A stretch of DNA of 64,000 bases from Dama dama (GCF_033118175.1 NC_083691.1:13861001-13925000), one strand, 5' to 3'. Shown: positions 34,549 to 46,267, counted from the first letter of the stretch. Notes: a model not told the origin generated them from the sequence alone. A program made the numbers and translations.

Positions 34549-34583
34549 AGAAGGAGTTTGAGGTTCAGAAGCATGGCCGGTGG
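34549..34583 (+). CDS. possible 35-bp micro-exon, weak
   Basis: A good acceptor (ctctctttcatacag) precedes 35 nt and a GTAAGG donor follows. The phase fits the end of the exon at 31795-31901, giving E KEFEVQKHGRW. The same text also resembles the MIR core 'tacagatgaggaaactgagg', so it may be a repeat remnant that happens to have splice-like edges. I keep it only as a candidate. Confidence 0.15.
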
Positions 34584-34839
34584 GTAAGGCTTTAACACCA
34601 AGCTGCCGTCATCTCCTTCTGGTTGCTTCCTCCTCCTGCTAATTGGTTCTGGAGTAAGAGGACCACCCAGCTCCCTACCACTTCCCTTTCTTAAATTCAA
34701 AAGCAAGACTCAGGGAATACTAACACCCACGGGCCCGTTCCCATGGCATCTCCATCATCGGAGTTCCCTCCCAGCCTTCCCCGGCATCCAGGAGAGGCTG
34801 GAGATGGAGTGTCTTAGAAGCAGGCAGTTGAATTATCTC

Positions 34840-35140
34840 GAGGACGGAGGGCGCTCCTGTGACAGTTGAGCCGCCTGCTTTCTGCTGACGCCTTCAGAAA
34901 GTAAAGGAGTGTTTGCTCTGTGAGCTGAATGCGGGTCGTTATCACAGCAGCCTGTGGAGGGGGCCAGATGAGGGGGTGGGGTGGCAGTGGAATTATTAAA
35001 TATTGAAATTGATCAGGAGTAGCAGCAGGAAGCTATTTATCATGTTTTATTGCTTCAAACTAGCATTACCATCTGGCCCATTGTTAATTCTGAGTAGCTT
35101 TTCATGTTTTGTTTGCCTCTCAAATTGTTCCCCGTAAGCG
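34840..35140. promoter_or_regulatory. candidate conserved noncoding element
   Basis: A repeat-free stretch with GC-mixed text and then an AT-rich block: 'ggaattattaaatattgaaa', 'gcaggaagctatttatcatg' and 'ggcccattgttaattctgag'. The ATTATTAAATATTG and GCTATTTAT text could bind homeobox, forkhead or MEF2 factors. The order and lack of repeats suggest an enhancer; this is inference. Confidence 0.3.
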
Positions 35141-35359
35141 GAATCCACAGGGGCTGCCCACAATAACAGGCTCGGGTGAGGTTTTTCTGGGGTCTGCCGG
35201 GTCTCTCCGTCTGCTGACCAAGCTGAGGAGGTGGAAAAAAATACTTATTTTTTAGAACATACTGCTGCGCGAATCCGGGGCTGGGGCCTTCGAGGTCCTT
35301 CCGCCCTGCCTCAGCCCCCAGATGTGTGGAACACCAATCCTTAGTAGGAACTGCAGTTT

Positions 35360-35770
35360 TAAGATCACCTCCAGTGTGCAAACATCAGTGCTAATGCTCA
35401 CACCAGACCTTTGAGGTGTGTAATCAGATCATGGTTTAAGGGCTTCCCTGTTGACTCAGAAGGTAAAGCATCTGCCTGCAACGCAGGAGACCCGGGTTCA
35501 ATCCCTGGGTCAGGAAGATCCCCTGGAGAAGGAAATGGCAACCCACTCCAGTACTCTTGCCTAGAAAATCCCGTGGATGGAGGAGCCTAGTAGGCTACAG
35601 TCCCTGGGGTCCCAAAGAGTCACACACGACTGAGTGACTTCACTTTCAGTTTACAGAGGAGGGTCCTGAGGTTCCAAGAACAAAGGTGACTCGTCTGAAA
35701 TCCCATAGCCAGTGAGTCGCAGAAGCCAGATTTGAACTCAAGCCTTCTGCCTCCTGATCCCCAACCCTGG
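35360..35770 (-). repeat. MIR, antisense, split by a Bov-tA SINE
   Basis: MIR text before the SINE ('gctaatgctcacaccagacc', then 'gtgtaatcagatcatgg') resumes after it as 'ttacagaggagggtcctgag', then 'gtgactcgtctgaaatccca'. The SINE at 35440-35651 was therefore inserted into this MIR. Confidence 0.7.
35440..35651 (+). mobile_element. Bov-tA SINE
   Basis: The head 'gggcttccctgttgactcag', 'cctgcaacgcaggagacccg', 'ggttcaatccctgggtcagg', the body and the tail 'gagtgacttcactttcagtt' are all present. It is full length and close to consensus. Confidence 0.95.
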
Positions 35771-36599
35771 GCCACACACAGTGGTGCTTGTTCATTGCAG
35801 TGACAGGGGAGAAGGTGGAGCTTGTGAGGCAGTAAGTGAAAGGTCAACTCACGGAGCCCAGGGAAGACAGAACTCGGGTGGGAGGTGGTACCAGGTCCAT
35901 GCCCTTGTCTCCCCTTCCTTCACCCTCAGAGGTTATACTCCTGTTTCCATCACTCCTGAAAGGAAATAACAGGGTCTGGAGGCAGGGTGTGGGGGAGCAT
36001 ATAGGCAGTGGGCTAGACAGGAAAGCCAGAAATGAGAAGCTGGTCTGTGCCCATGGACTCAGGGGCCACTGCTGTTTCAGCTGTTGCAGGCTGGGGCCCA
36101 GGTGCCCCCTAAGAAGGTCACTCTAGCACCTCCTTTTCTCAAGGAGAAGGGACTTCTGAAGTCAGCCACATTCTCAGGACCATGCAGGAAGCTACCGGAT
36201 GTCCAAAGAAGACCTTTGTGATTGAGTGGTGCTTCTTCCTCTTGGCAGAGGTCAGCAGAGACACCAGGGAGTCCTCCTTCCTTCCTTCCCTCTGTCGGTC
36301 AGGGCCGAGGGATTCCCAGGCCCTGGGTTCTAGCACAGGCCTGGCTAGAGGTGTGAGTGCTGTGTGGGAAAGGGGCAGCTCTATCTGCCCCAGAGCTGCT
36401 GCTGTGGGGCTGGCAAGAAAGAAGTCAGAAGACAGGTAGAACATGAGATCTCCGTCCCAAAGGGCTGCACTTACTCATTTTCATTCATTCAACAAGCAGG
36501 CAATGAACATGTTACCACGTATCCCGCCCTACGGGAACAGAAAGACATTATTTTATGGACACTATTCTCAAGGGGATAAAAAACAAAAACAATAGAGAT

Positions 36600-36790
36600 T
36601 GTGTACTGAACATTTACTATGTAATAGGAACCAAAAGTGCCTGTTGTGAATGGTTTCATTTAATTCTCACACAGCCCTGTGAGATAAGGGTGGTTATTCC
36701 CTCTTGATCGATGAGAAATCTGAGGCTCAGAGGGGTGACTTTAAGCCAGCATGTCAAGTCTTACAGTGGGGAGCCTGGGATCTGAACCAA
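36600..36790 (-). repeat. MIR fragment, antisense
   Basis: 'tactgaacatttactatgta', 'tttaattctcacacagccct' and 'tgatcgatgagaaatctgag', then 'gctcagaggggtgac', follow antisense MIR. Confidence 0.7.
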
Positions 36791-38397
36791 GAGCAGTCAG
36801 CCTTGGGAGCTCAGGCACGGCCCTTCCGTGATACCCTGCGTCTCCAGTCATACAGATGCAAAGGGTGCAGCTGTAACAGGGTGGGGCCAGAGCTCCCATG
36901 GGGGAAGCCACAAAGGAGGGGGGCGTGAGGGTGAAGTGAGAACACAAGCAGAGCGCTTAGCAGCCCAGAAAAGGCGCTCACTACTCACTCCGTATCCCCG
37001 AGGGCCTGGCACATCGCCCAGAGCATGCAAATGCATCTCACTGGGCACCCGGTGAATGTTCGGTGAGCAGACAAGTGCCAAGATAAAAAATATCCCTGTC
37101 CCCAAAGCAGGGCGTTCCAAGGATGAGAAGCATGGCTTATACTAGCAGTGGTCTATAGGGGTCTCCCTCTGCTCTCCTACTGTCCGGCATAAAGATGCCA
37201 GCCCTGTTGGAATAAAACCATCGCCCCACACCCAGACCCCAGTGTGTTCAGGTGCTCATGGCCATCCCTTTCTGGAAGCCAGTCGAGACCCTCCGTCTAC
37301 CCTGATGGGACTCTGGTACCTACCAAGGGGCTTAAACAGATTCCTGATACTTGAGGCCTTTATAGACCTCTGACCTGCATGGGGAGAACCTGCTATTGAA
37401 ATGGAGAAGAAAAATGGTGTTTGAAAAGATTAGAGAGGGGGAAAAAAAACCTAGTAAGAAAAAGCATACATGTTATGAAGTCTAAATCTCAGACCATCCT
37501 TTTAAATAGGCTTGTTATTGATTGCTTTTTAATTGGACCCCAGGTGCACAAAATTGGGTTAATGATAATCCTTGGTTCATGAGACACTTCCATGGAGAAC
37601 CATGCACATAGCCTGCTGTATTTAGTTAGCTTCTTGAATTAGTTCTTTTTAAGAGTGACATAAGCATCCACACACTCTCATGACCCAAAGCAAAAGCTAG
37701 GACTTGATGATAACTTGCATCTCACGTGTGGTTCTTCCCTCTCGTCTCCCCTCCCCGCCCCCAGCCAAACCAGCTCATTTCCTGCCTCTCTCTACCTGAG
37801 GAGTCCTCATCTGGATCCCATGCCCATGGCTCCCTAAATAGACTGTCTTCCTCTCTGTTAGAATGCCAATGACTGTTTAGGATCTCAGTGGAATTTCATA
37901 AGAGGCAGTCTCCCACTCTCCAGCAGGCCAATGTAATTGTCAATTAAAAAAAATTTTTTTTTTTTTCAGTTTCCAATTCTAGAACCTCTAGCAGAACACA
38001 GAAATCTAAATAAGGATGTTATCAGCAAAAATGGGGTGTGGTAGCCCTCCCATTGCCCAGAGTCGAATGAAGAAACATGTTTGTCAGTGAAGATGCAGTT
38101 CTGTTATGTTACGGAAATTGCACTCACGAATGCCTCCTTATCACTGAGACTTTGCTCTTACCTCTTCCCAGAGTGGAATTCACTCCTCTGTGGTGAGAGA
38201 CAAGGACTGCATCAAGATTAGGCAATAAAAGGCAGTATCACTGGCAGCATCTATGTGAGACAAACATTTCACTTGCAAAGGGAACATCTGAGCTCAGCAT
38301 CTGGGTATCTGGTTCATCTAACCCACAACTAGAGGTTTCAGAACAGCTTTGTTCACTTAGCAGCCAGATGTTTGGCTATTTTAAGATATAAGCTAGG
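36791..38397. other. non-repeat stretch, no gene seen
   Basis: No exon is recognised. 37450-37700 is AT-rich and repeat-poor. The T/A tract at 37944-37966 is simple sequence. The 36848-37120 (minus) frame has no motif. Confidence 0.35.
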
Positions 38398-38540
38398 GGA
38401 CTTCCCTGTGGTGCAGTGCCCAAAGCTCTGCACTTCCACTGCAGGGGCCCCAGGTTTGATCCTGAGTCAGGGAACTAAGATCCCACATGCTGCAAGGCAG
38501 AAAAAAAAAAAAAAAAGAAGGAAGAAAGAAAGAAAATTAA
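38398..38540 (+). mobile_element. CHR-type SINE
   Basis: The head 'gggacttccctgtggtgcag', 'caggggccccaggtttgatc' and 'gggaactaagatcccacatg' end in a poly-A and GAA-rich tail at 38502-38535. Confidence 0.88.
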
Positions 38541-38909
38541 ACTGAATAAAAATGAAAATACAATATATCAACTTAAAAAATTATATGAGAAAAGTCACAA
38601 ATTAAAAAAAAAATAATGCTAGAGGTGCCTCCCAGTAAGCAATGGAAACATGATGGCAAAGCAAGAAGAATGGATTGGAGTCTTTCCCACCGGCCTTCCT
38701 CACCCATGTGAGCACACGTGTGACACATGCGTGCACAGCGCACACCTGGCCTGTGGAGGGAAATCAAAGGGTGGCATAGTTAGTGTTTCTCATGTGCTGT
38801 GGACTCTTGGACCAAGATAGGATACATTTCTTCCACTGTTTGGAGAACTCCTAAACTCTGTGCGGGCCTTTGTGGGGCTGCCTGGGTTTGACCGGCGGTA
38901 TAGCCAAAG

Positions 38910-39130
38910 CCGGGCTCCCCAAGGTGGTAAAGAAACTGCCTGCCAATGCAGGAGATGCTACAGACGCAGGTTTGACCCCTGGGCTGGGAAGATCCCCTGG
39001 AGGAGGGCATGGCAACCCACTCCAGGATTCTTGACTAAAGAATCCCATGGACAGAGGAGCCTGGCCGGGTGCAGTCCATGGGGTTGCAAAAAGTCGGACA
39101 GGACTGAAGCTACTGAGCGCACACGCGCGC
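38910..39130 (+). mobile_element. Bov-tA SINE
   Basis: The head is slightly shortened ('gggctccccaaggtggtaaa'). The insert 'gatgctacagacgcagg', the body and the tail 'gaagctactgagcgcacacg' follow. The frames 38851-39132 (minus) and 38860-39138 (plus) are SINE-derived. Confidence 0.94.
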
Positions 39131-39144
39131 ATAACTAGAGCCGA

Positions 39145-39345
39145 GGGCTCAGGGATCAGACGTACCTGGCTTCAAGTCTGAGCCTGATAAGTTGCAAACT
39201 AGGCGATGTCCACAGGTTATGTAACGTCCTCTGAGCCTCCCAGTCATCTCCTGAAAAGTGGAGATAATAAAGGTGCCCGCCTCACAAAGACAAGGATGTG
39301 GATGAAACGGGACAAAGCAGAAAGTGCTCAGAGCAGGCGCTCAGG
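39145..39345 (+). repeat. MIR, sense
   Basis: 'agggatcagacgtacctggc', 'taacgtcctctgagcctccc' and 'cacaaagacaaggatgtgga' are diverged sense MIR blocks. Confidence 0.6.
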
Positions 39346-40479
39346 AGGAAACGCTCACTAAGCAGGGGCTGCCTCCATTGTGACCACCTGGCTCTGACGG
39401 CACCCGTCTCCCGGGACGTGCTTCCTGGGCAACGTCTTGTGCCAAGCGCTCTGCAGGTGCTGGGAACAGACAGGAAGAAATGCTCGCCTGGAGACGCTCG
39501 CAGGCACGAGAGGGATGGGACGTGGTGGCAACAGACTTTCCCTCGGAGCCGATGGAGTGCCAGGCCCTTCCTTTCTTTCCCTCCAAGAGGGCCCTCAGCC
39601 GCCTTTGGCCTGGGCTACTGCTGCCGACACCCTGGAGCCCGGCTGCTGCCTGCTCACCCTCCCTGCCCCTTCCTCTTGCGTGGTACTGAGGTGGGGGGTG
39701 GGGGGTGGCTAGGAGGAGGAACCCGTGCGTTCAACTCAAGGCAAGTGCGGGCAGGGTAGATACTGTGAAGCTGGGGACCTTGAGCAAGAAATACAGGCCT
39801 GCCACGTCAGGGCCCCCAGGCCTGGGGAGCCAGGACCACTTTATCTTAGTCCCCGAAGAACAGCTTTCCCTGCTCCTTTGCCCATCTGCTCTCCCTCTGG
39901 TGGGCGCTCCTGCCATCCGCTGGCTACAGTGACCTCCAGCCCACCTCCTGCATCACCCCTCAACCCAGAGCCCACCATCAACTGCCTGCAGTCAACTCCC
40001 TTCCGCATGTGCAGCCACCCTTCTCATCACTAGCCTCACAGGCATTTGCTCCAGCCAAGGTGTTCCTCCATCGGGGCACTCGCCTCTGCCTGAGGCCCCC
40101 TCCCCTCACACCCCACTGCCCAGCCTTCCTCTCCAGGAGCCGCCCTCGGGCTGGACCAATCCCCCCTTTCCATCAGCTGCAATAGCCTCCCATCCAGTTC
40201 CATCAGATCCACAATGCAGATCACAGCTCGAATTACACACTGCGGAACCAGTGTGTGGCCTCTGGCCCTTGAGCTAGACTCACCACCGAGGCGCCAAGTT
40301 GTTCCTGCCTTGAGGAAGCCTAGCGCTGCGCCTGGCGCGTAGTAGGTGCTCCGCACACGTGGGGGATGGCCGAGGGGCGGGGCCCTGGGGATCCGCTGAC
40401 AGCTGCGGGTGTCTGAGTCCCATCCCTGTCTCTCACCAGATTTCCTCAGTCGACTTATGCAAATCATCTGCCTCTTCTA
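39346..40479. other. GC-rich stretch with weak CpG content, no gene seen
   Basis: CpG is a little higher than in neighbours, including the CpG-rich 'gcgctgcgcctggcgcgtag' text at about 40323, which resembles an old MIR/L2 segment. The 39298-39759 frame (153 codons) is the longest here. It begins inside a MIR and has no motif, so I do not call it a gene. Confidence 0.4.
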
Positions 40480-40489
40480 CTTTCCCCCA

Positions 40490-40880
40490 GCTGGAATGAG
40501 CCCCAACTGAGATGTATGTGGTTAACGACGTACTGAAATATTTAAAAGTATTTTTACTTGGAGGGTTTAGCGAAGCCTGACTTATACATATACATGGACG
40601 GCCCCCTCCCTCCATAGGACGGGAGGCAGGTTTCATGCGGTGCTGTGTCTGGCACGGGCGACGTTCTTCAGCCTTGAAATTATCTCAGAGTCAGATGGGC
40701 CTCCCTGGATGTGTGCCCTCCACGCTTACAAAATAGTCGGCGTCAGAATTATTTTTAATAAAAGCAGGCGAGCCAACAGAAATGCCAGCGAGCCCTCCCA
40801 GCGCAGACGCTTATCTGGGGCTGCTGCCGTACACGCCGCACCGTCTGGGATGACTTTCTCCTCCGCGAGTGTCGCCTGGA
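40490..40880. promoter_or_regulatory. candidate conserved noncoding element
   Basis: A repeat-free stretch with 'acgtactgaaatatttaaaa' and 'gtatttttacttggagggtt', then 'cagaattatttttaataaaa', then 'gcttatctggggctgctgcc'. GATA-like (TTATCT) and MEF2/homeobox-like (TTATTTTTAATA) cores are clustered. This suggests an intronic enhancer, by inference only. Confidence 0.3.
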
Positions 40881-41539
40881 GACTGCCATCACCCCCACAG
40901 CCCCTGCCTCCGAGCACCTGATCTTCATGGTCCTCTCCATCACCTCCAGGGCCAGGGGACAGGATCTCTGCCATTGTCTGGTCCTACCCCCCCACCTCCA
41001 AAGAGACAAAAGGGAAAAAGCAGGATGATGATTTCTTAATACAGCCATCTCCTTTTCTTGTACTTGTTGCTTACCATCCCAGATCCTGCAGAAACAACAG
41101 CAGCAGGATGCAGGCTATGGGAAAAGCAGGAGCCAAGGAGTCACCCAGACTGAGTTTGGTTTCCTCTACCTCCCATCTAGGAGTCCGGGGTGGGGGGTGC
41201 TAGCACATCAGCTGCAGGAACTACAGTTTCCTTTAAACAGGTCAGTGACATCCACCTTGGTTTGTTGTAAGGACTGAATTAGAAAGTGTTCGCCTGACTC
41301 TCTTTCTCTTTTTTTTTTTACTTTATTTTAACCACTGTTGTCATTCTTGATGTGTATGCGTGCTTTTCACATTTCAAAACTGTTTTCCAATCTGCTTGTG
41401 CCTTGAAAGCTCACACTTCCCCTGAGCGTGGTCTTGTTCCCAAGACGCCACTCACAGAGGGGGAAACTGAGGCTCAGAGTGATAAAGAAGGGTCAGGGTA
41501 CAGAGCAGGAACCAGTAAGATGCTGAAAAGGAGTGGCCT

Positions 41540-42178
41540 TGTTCATGATCTTAGTGGGAAACTTTCTAGTGTCTCACCATTAAGTATCACGTTCACTGCA
41601 GGTTTTTTGTACACGTTCTTTATCAAGTTGAAGACATCCTCTCTGTTCCCACCTTACTTAGTTTTTGTGATGAATGAGTGTTGGATTTTTGTCAAGTGCT
41701 TTTCTTGCCTCTATGCATAGGCTCAGATGATTTTTCTTCTTTAACCTTTAGTTGATGTGATTTGTTGTTGTTCAGTTGCTAAGTCAGGTCTGACTCTTTG
41801 CAACCCTACGGACTGCGGTATATCAGGCTTCCCTGTCCTTCACCATCTCCCAGAGTTTGCTCAAGTTCGTGTCCATTGAGCTGGTGATGCTATCTAACCA
41901 TCTCATCCTCTGTCATTCCCTTCTCCTACTACCTTCAATCTTTCCCAGCATCAGGGTCTTTTCTGATGAGTTGGCTCTTCGCATCAGATGGCCAAAGTAT
42001 TGGAGTTTCAGCGTCAGTCCTTGCCGTGAATATTCAGGGTTGATTTGCTTTAGGACTGACTGGATCGATCTCCTTGCAGTCTGTCTTCTCCAGCACCACA
42101 ACTCGAAAGCATTAGTTCTTCACTGATGTGTTAGATGACATTAATTGATTTTTGAATGTGAACCAGCCTTAGTTTTCT
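41540..42178 (-). mobile_element. L1 ORF2-region fragment, antisense, split by BovB
   Basis: 'tgatcttagtgggaaacttt', 'ctcaccattaagtatcacgt', 'ttctttatcaagttgaagac' and 'gatgatttttcttctttaac' are antisense L1 ORF2 text. The same element appears to resume after the BovB copy with 'tgacattaattgatttttga' and 'atgtgaaccagccttag'. Confidence 0.75.
41766..42125 (-). mobile_element. BovB LINE 3' end, antisense
   Basis: 'gttcagttgctaagtcaggt', 'tgtccattgagctggtgatg', 'tttcccagcatcagggtctt' and 'cagatggccaaagtattgga', then 'gactggatcgatctccttgc', follow the BovB 3' end. It is inserted in an antisense L1. Confidence 0.9.
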
Positions 42179-42206
42179 TCATATGTATCTTCCATATGTT
42201 CTGTTA

Positions 42207-42523
42207 AGGGCTTCCCTGGTAGCTCAGCTGGTAAAGAATCTGCCTGCAATGCAGGAGACCCTAGTTCGATTCCTGGATCAGGAAGATCCCCTGGAGAAGG
42301 AAAAGGCTACCCACTCCAGTATTCTTGGGCTTCCCTGGTGGCTCAGCTGGTAAAGAATCCGCCTGCAATTTGGGAGACCTGGGTTCAATCCCTGGATTGG
42401 AAAGATCCCCTAGAGAAGGGAAAGGCTATCCACTCCAGTATTCTGGCCTAGAGAATTCCATGTACTATACCCACGAGGTCACAAAGAGTCAGACATGACT
42501 GAGCGACTTTCATTTTCACTTTT
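42207..42523 (+). mobile_element. Bov-tA SINE with duplicated head, 14-bp target duplication
   Basis: Two head units occur in tandem ('ttccctggtagctcagctgg', then 'ttccctggtggctcagctgg'), followed by one complete body and tail. A perfect 14-bp duplication (catatgttctgtta) lies at 42193-42206 and 42524-42537. The copy at 46268-46590 has the same double-head structure. Confidence 0.93.
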
Positions 42524-42589
42524 CATATGTTCTGTTAGATTTATACCTATTTTATTTGGGTGTTAATGTAAATGATGATATGATTTTTT

Positions 42590-42720
42590 CTTTTGTTTTT
42601 TTTAGTTTTTAGTCATGCTGCTCAGCATGCGGTACCCTAGTTCCTTGACCAGAGATTGAATTTACACCCCCTACAGTGGAAACGAGGAGTCTTAACCCCT
42701 GAACACCAGGGAAGTCCTTG
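42590..42720 (-). mobile_element. CHR-type SINE fragment, antisense
   Basis: 'agttcctgaccagagattga'-like text (here 'gttccttgaccagagattga'), 'cccctacagtggaaacgagg' and 'gaacaccagggaagtcc' form an antisense CHR 5' half inserted in L1. Confidence 0.8.
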
Positions 42721-42765
42721 ACATTGTTTTTCATGTCAAATTCCACTTGTTCATTGGTGGAATAT

Positions 42766-42948
42766 AGGAAGTGAAAGTGAGAACTCACTCAGTCGTGCCC
42801 GACTCTTTGTGACCCCATAGGCTGTATATAGGCCAGAATATGGGAGTGGGTAGACTTTCCCCTCTCCAGGGGATCTTCCCAGGGAATTGAACCCAGGTCT
42901 CCTGCACTGCAGGTGGATTAGTTACCAGCTGAGCCACAAGGAAGCCCA
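42766..42948 (-). mobile_element. Bov-tA SINE, antisense, internally shortened
   Basis: The tail 'actcactcagtcgtgcccga', a shortened middle, 'ccaggggatcttcccaggga' and the head 'gagccacaaggaagccc' are seen. A 'ggaatatagga' duplication lies at both ends within L1 text. Confidence 0.9.
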
Positions 42949-45180
42949 AGGAATATAGGAAAGCAGTTGACTATTATGTAATTACTTTGTACCCTACAAC
43001 CTCACTATAAGCACTTAGTTACAGAAGTTTGGTCAGTTCGTTGGGTTTTTCTGTTAATGCATTGACAGTTGTGTAATTTGAGAGTAAAGGCACTTTTATT
43101 TCTGCCTTTCCAATCGGTCTACCTTTGCTTTTCCACTCTTGTCTTGTTTTGTCTTGTCTTACAGTGTTGACTGAGTCTCCCAGGACAGTGTTGAATAGGA
43201 CTGGTGAGAGGGGACATCCGCATCATGTTTCCAGTCTTAGGGAGAAAGTGTGTAGTTTCTCAGCATCAAGAATGAAGTTAGCTGTATTTGCTAGCTGTTT
43301 TTTACCAAATGAATGTGGTTCCCCTTTGTTCCTAGTTTGCATAGATGTTTAGGTATGTTGTTTTATTTACTTTTTGTCATGAATAAATGTTGTATTTTGT
43401 CAAATGCTTTTCCTGCATCTATTGATAGAATCATATGATTTTATTGATAGAATCATATGATTTTTCTTCTTTAGCCTATTGGTGTGATAGATTACATCAC
43501 TTGATTTTTGACTGTTGAAGCAGCCTCGCATACTTGGAATAAATCTCATTGTTTGTCATATTGAGGATTTTTGCATCTATGTTTATTGGAGATATTAGTT
43601 CATAGTTTTCCTTTCTAGTAATGCCATTACCTAGTATTGGGGTAATGTTGACCTCATAAAATATGTTAGGACATATTCCCTCTCCTTCAGTAAGAGATAG
43701 TAGAGAATTGGTATCATTTCTTTCTTAAATGTTTGGTAGAATTTATCAATGGAACCATCAGGGCCTTGTTCTTTCTTTTTTTAGAAGGTTATTAATTATT
43801 GATTTAATTTATTTAATAGATATAAGCCTATTCAGATTATCTGGTTCTCTTTGAGTGAGTTTTGGTGAATTGTGTCTTTCAAGAAATTGGTCCATTTCAT
43901 CTAAGTTCAAATTTGTGGGCACAAAGTTATTCATAATATTTCTTAATTATCTTTTTAATGACTATGGGATCAGTAGTGCTAACCCTCTTTCATTTCTCAT
44001 ATTAGTAATTTTTAATTGCTAACTAGTATTTTAGTAATCTTTTTTTCTTGCTTAGCTTGGCTAGAGGTTTATCAGTTTCATTGATCTTTTCATAGCAACA
44101 GGTTTTGGCTTAATTGATTTTTATTGATTTCTTATTTTTAATTTCATTGACTTCTGCTCTAATTTTTATTACTTATTTTATTCTGCTTACTTTGGATTTA
44201 ATTTACTCTTCTTTTTCTAATTTCCTAAGATGGGAGCTTAGATAATTGATTTAAGATCTTTCGTTTTGGCTAACATATGCATTAAATGCTGTAAATATCC
44301 TTCTATGCACTACCTGCACTGCATCCCTCAAAATCAATAAGTTCTACTTTCATTTTCACTTAGTTAAAAATGTTTTTTAATTTCTCTTGAGACTTATTTT
44401 TTGACCCATATATTGTTTAGACATGTGCCATTTAATCTCCAAATATTTGGGGACTTTTCAGCTATCTCTATGTTATTGATCTTTAGTTTAATTTCACTGT
44501 GGTATGAGGGCATACTTTGTATGATTTCTATTCTTTTAAATTTGTTAAGGTGTGTTTTATGGCTGAGAATGTAGTCTATCTTGGTTAATGTTCTGTGCGA
44601 ACTGAAAAGAATGTGTATTCTGCTGTTGTTGAATAAAGTATTTTATACATGTCAGTTAGATCCAGTTGATTGATGGTGCTCTTCAGTTCAACTATATCCT
44701 TACCAATTTTCTGCCTGCTGGATCTGTCAATTACTGATAGAGGGGTGTTGAAATCTCTAACTATAATAGTGGATTTGTCTATTTTCCCTTGCAGTTCTAT
44801 CTGTTTTACCTCACATATTTTGACACTCTGTTTTTAGCTACATGCATGTTAAGGATTATGTCTTTTTGGAGAACTGACCCATTTCTCATTAATAATGCCC
44901 ACCTTAATCCCTGATAATTTTCTCTGTTTTGCGGTCTTCAGTGTCTGAAATTAATATAGTTGCTCCAACTTTCTTTGAGTTAGTGCTAGCATGATATATC
45001 TTTCTCCATCTCCTTAGTTTTTATTTGTATCTTTTTGTTCAAAGAGGGTTTCTTGTAAACAAAATACAGTTGGATTTTGCTTTTCTTATCCACTCTTAAC
45101 AATCTATGTCATTTAATTAATATATTTAAACTGTTCCCATTTAAGGTGATTATTGCTATAGTTAGATTACTATATATCAT

Positions 45181-46209
45181 CAGTTCAGTTCAGTCTCTCA
45201 GTCATGTCCGACTCTTTGCGACCCCATTAACTGCAGCATGTCAGGCCTGCCTGTCCATCACCAACTCCCGGAGTTTACCCAAACTCAAGTCCATTGAGTC
45301 AGTGATGCCATCTAACCATCTCATCCTCTGTCGTCCCCTTCTCCTCCTGCCTTCAATATTTCCCAACATCAGGGTCTTTTCAGATGAGCCAGCTCTTCTC
45401 ATTAGATTGCCAAAATATTGGAATTTCACCTTCAACATCAGTACTTCAAATGAACACCCAGGACTGATTTCCTTTAGGATAGACTGGTTGGATCTCCTTG
45501 CAGGCCAAAGGACTCTCAAGAGTCCTCTCCAACACTGCAGTTCAGAAGTGTCAGTTCTTTAGTGCTCAGCTTTCTTTATAGTCCAATTCTCACATCCATA
45601 CATGACTACTGGAAAAACCATAGCCCTGACTAGACCGACCTTTGTTGACAAAGTAATGTCTCTGCTTTTTAATATGCTATCTAGGTTGGTCATAACTTTC
45701 CTTCCAAGGAGTAAGCGTCCTTTAATTTCATGGCTGCAATCACCATCTGCAGTGATTTTGGAGTGTAAAAAAATAAAGTCAGCCACTGTTTCCACTGTTT
45801 CCCCATCTATTTGCCATGAAGTGATGGGACCAGATGCCATGATCTTAGTTTTCTAAATGTTGAGCTTTAAGCCAACTTTTTCACTGTCCTCTTTCACTTT
45901 CATCAAGAGGCTCTTTAGTTCTTCTTCACTTTCTGCCGTAAGGGTGGTGTCATCTGCATATTTGAGGTTATTGATATTTCTCCTCGCAATCTTGATTCCA
46001 GCTTGTGCTTCATCCAGCCCAGAGTTTCTCATGATGTACTCTGCATATAAGTTGAATAAGCAGGGAGACAATATACAGCCTTGATGTACTCCTTTTCCTA
46101 TTTGGAACCAGTCTGTTGTTCCATGTCCATGTTGTTCCAGTCTGTTGCTTCCTGACCTGCATACAGGTTTCTTAAGAGGCAGGTCAGGTGGTCTGGTAAC
46201 TACATACAA
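45181..46209 (-). mobile_element. BovB LINE (RTE clade), antisense, 5' truncated
   Basis: About 1 kb of BovB: the 3' end lies at 45181 ('cagttcagttcagtctctca') and RT-coding sequence reaches about 46209. On the minus strand it encodes the 3' third of an RTE reverse transcriptase. It sits inside the old L1 (42175-52190). Confidence 0.93.
45241..46209 (-). pseudogene. BovB reverse transcriptase remnant
   Basis: The minus-strand frames at 45853-46209, 45559-45840 and 45241-45519 are successive pieces of one RTE-type reverse transcriptase. The first includes the GVHQGCILSPCLFNLYAEYI stretch and the catalytic YADD box (in LKYADDTTLTAESEEELKSL). The second holds VMYGCENWTIKKAEH. The frame changes and lack of the endonuclease domain show it is inactive. 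The enzyme would copy element RNA by target-primed reverse transcription. Confidence 0.92.
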
Positions 46210-46267
46210 TGTTTGTAACCATTTCTGTTTATTTCCCTTGTTCCTTGTTGTCTTTCCCTCTTTTTCT

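Noticed and set aside
34221..34595. 124-codon frame containing the candidate micro-exon
   Set aside because: The frame extends well outside the splice-like edges and has no motif. Only the 35-bp part is kept, at low confidence.
39298..39759. 153-codon plus-strand open frame, one of the longest in the window
   Set aside because: It starts inside a MIR, shares its region with other frames on both strands, and its translation is Arg/Ser/Gly-rich with no motif.
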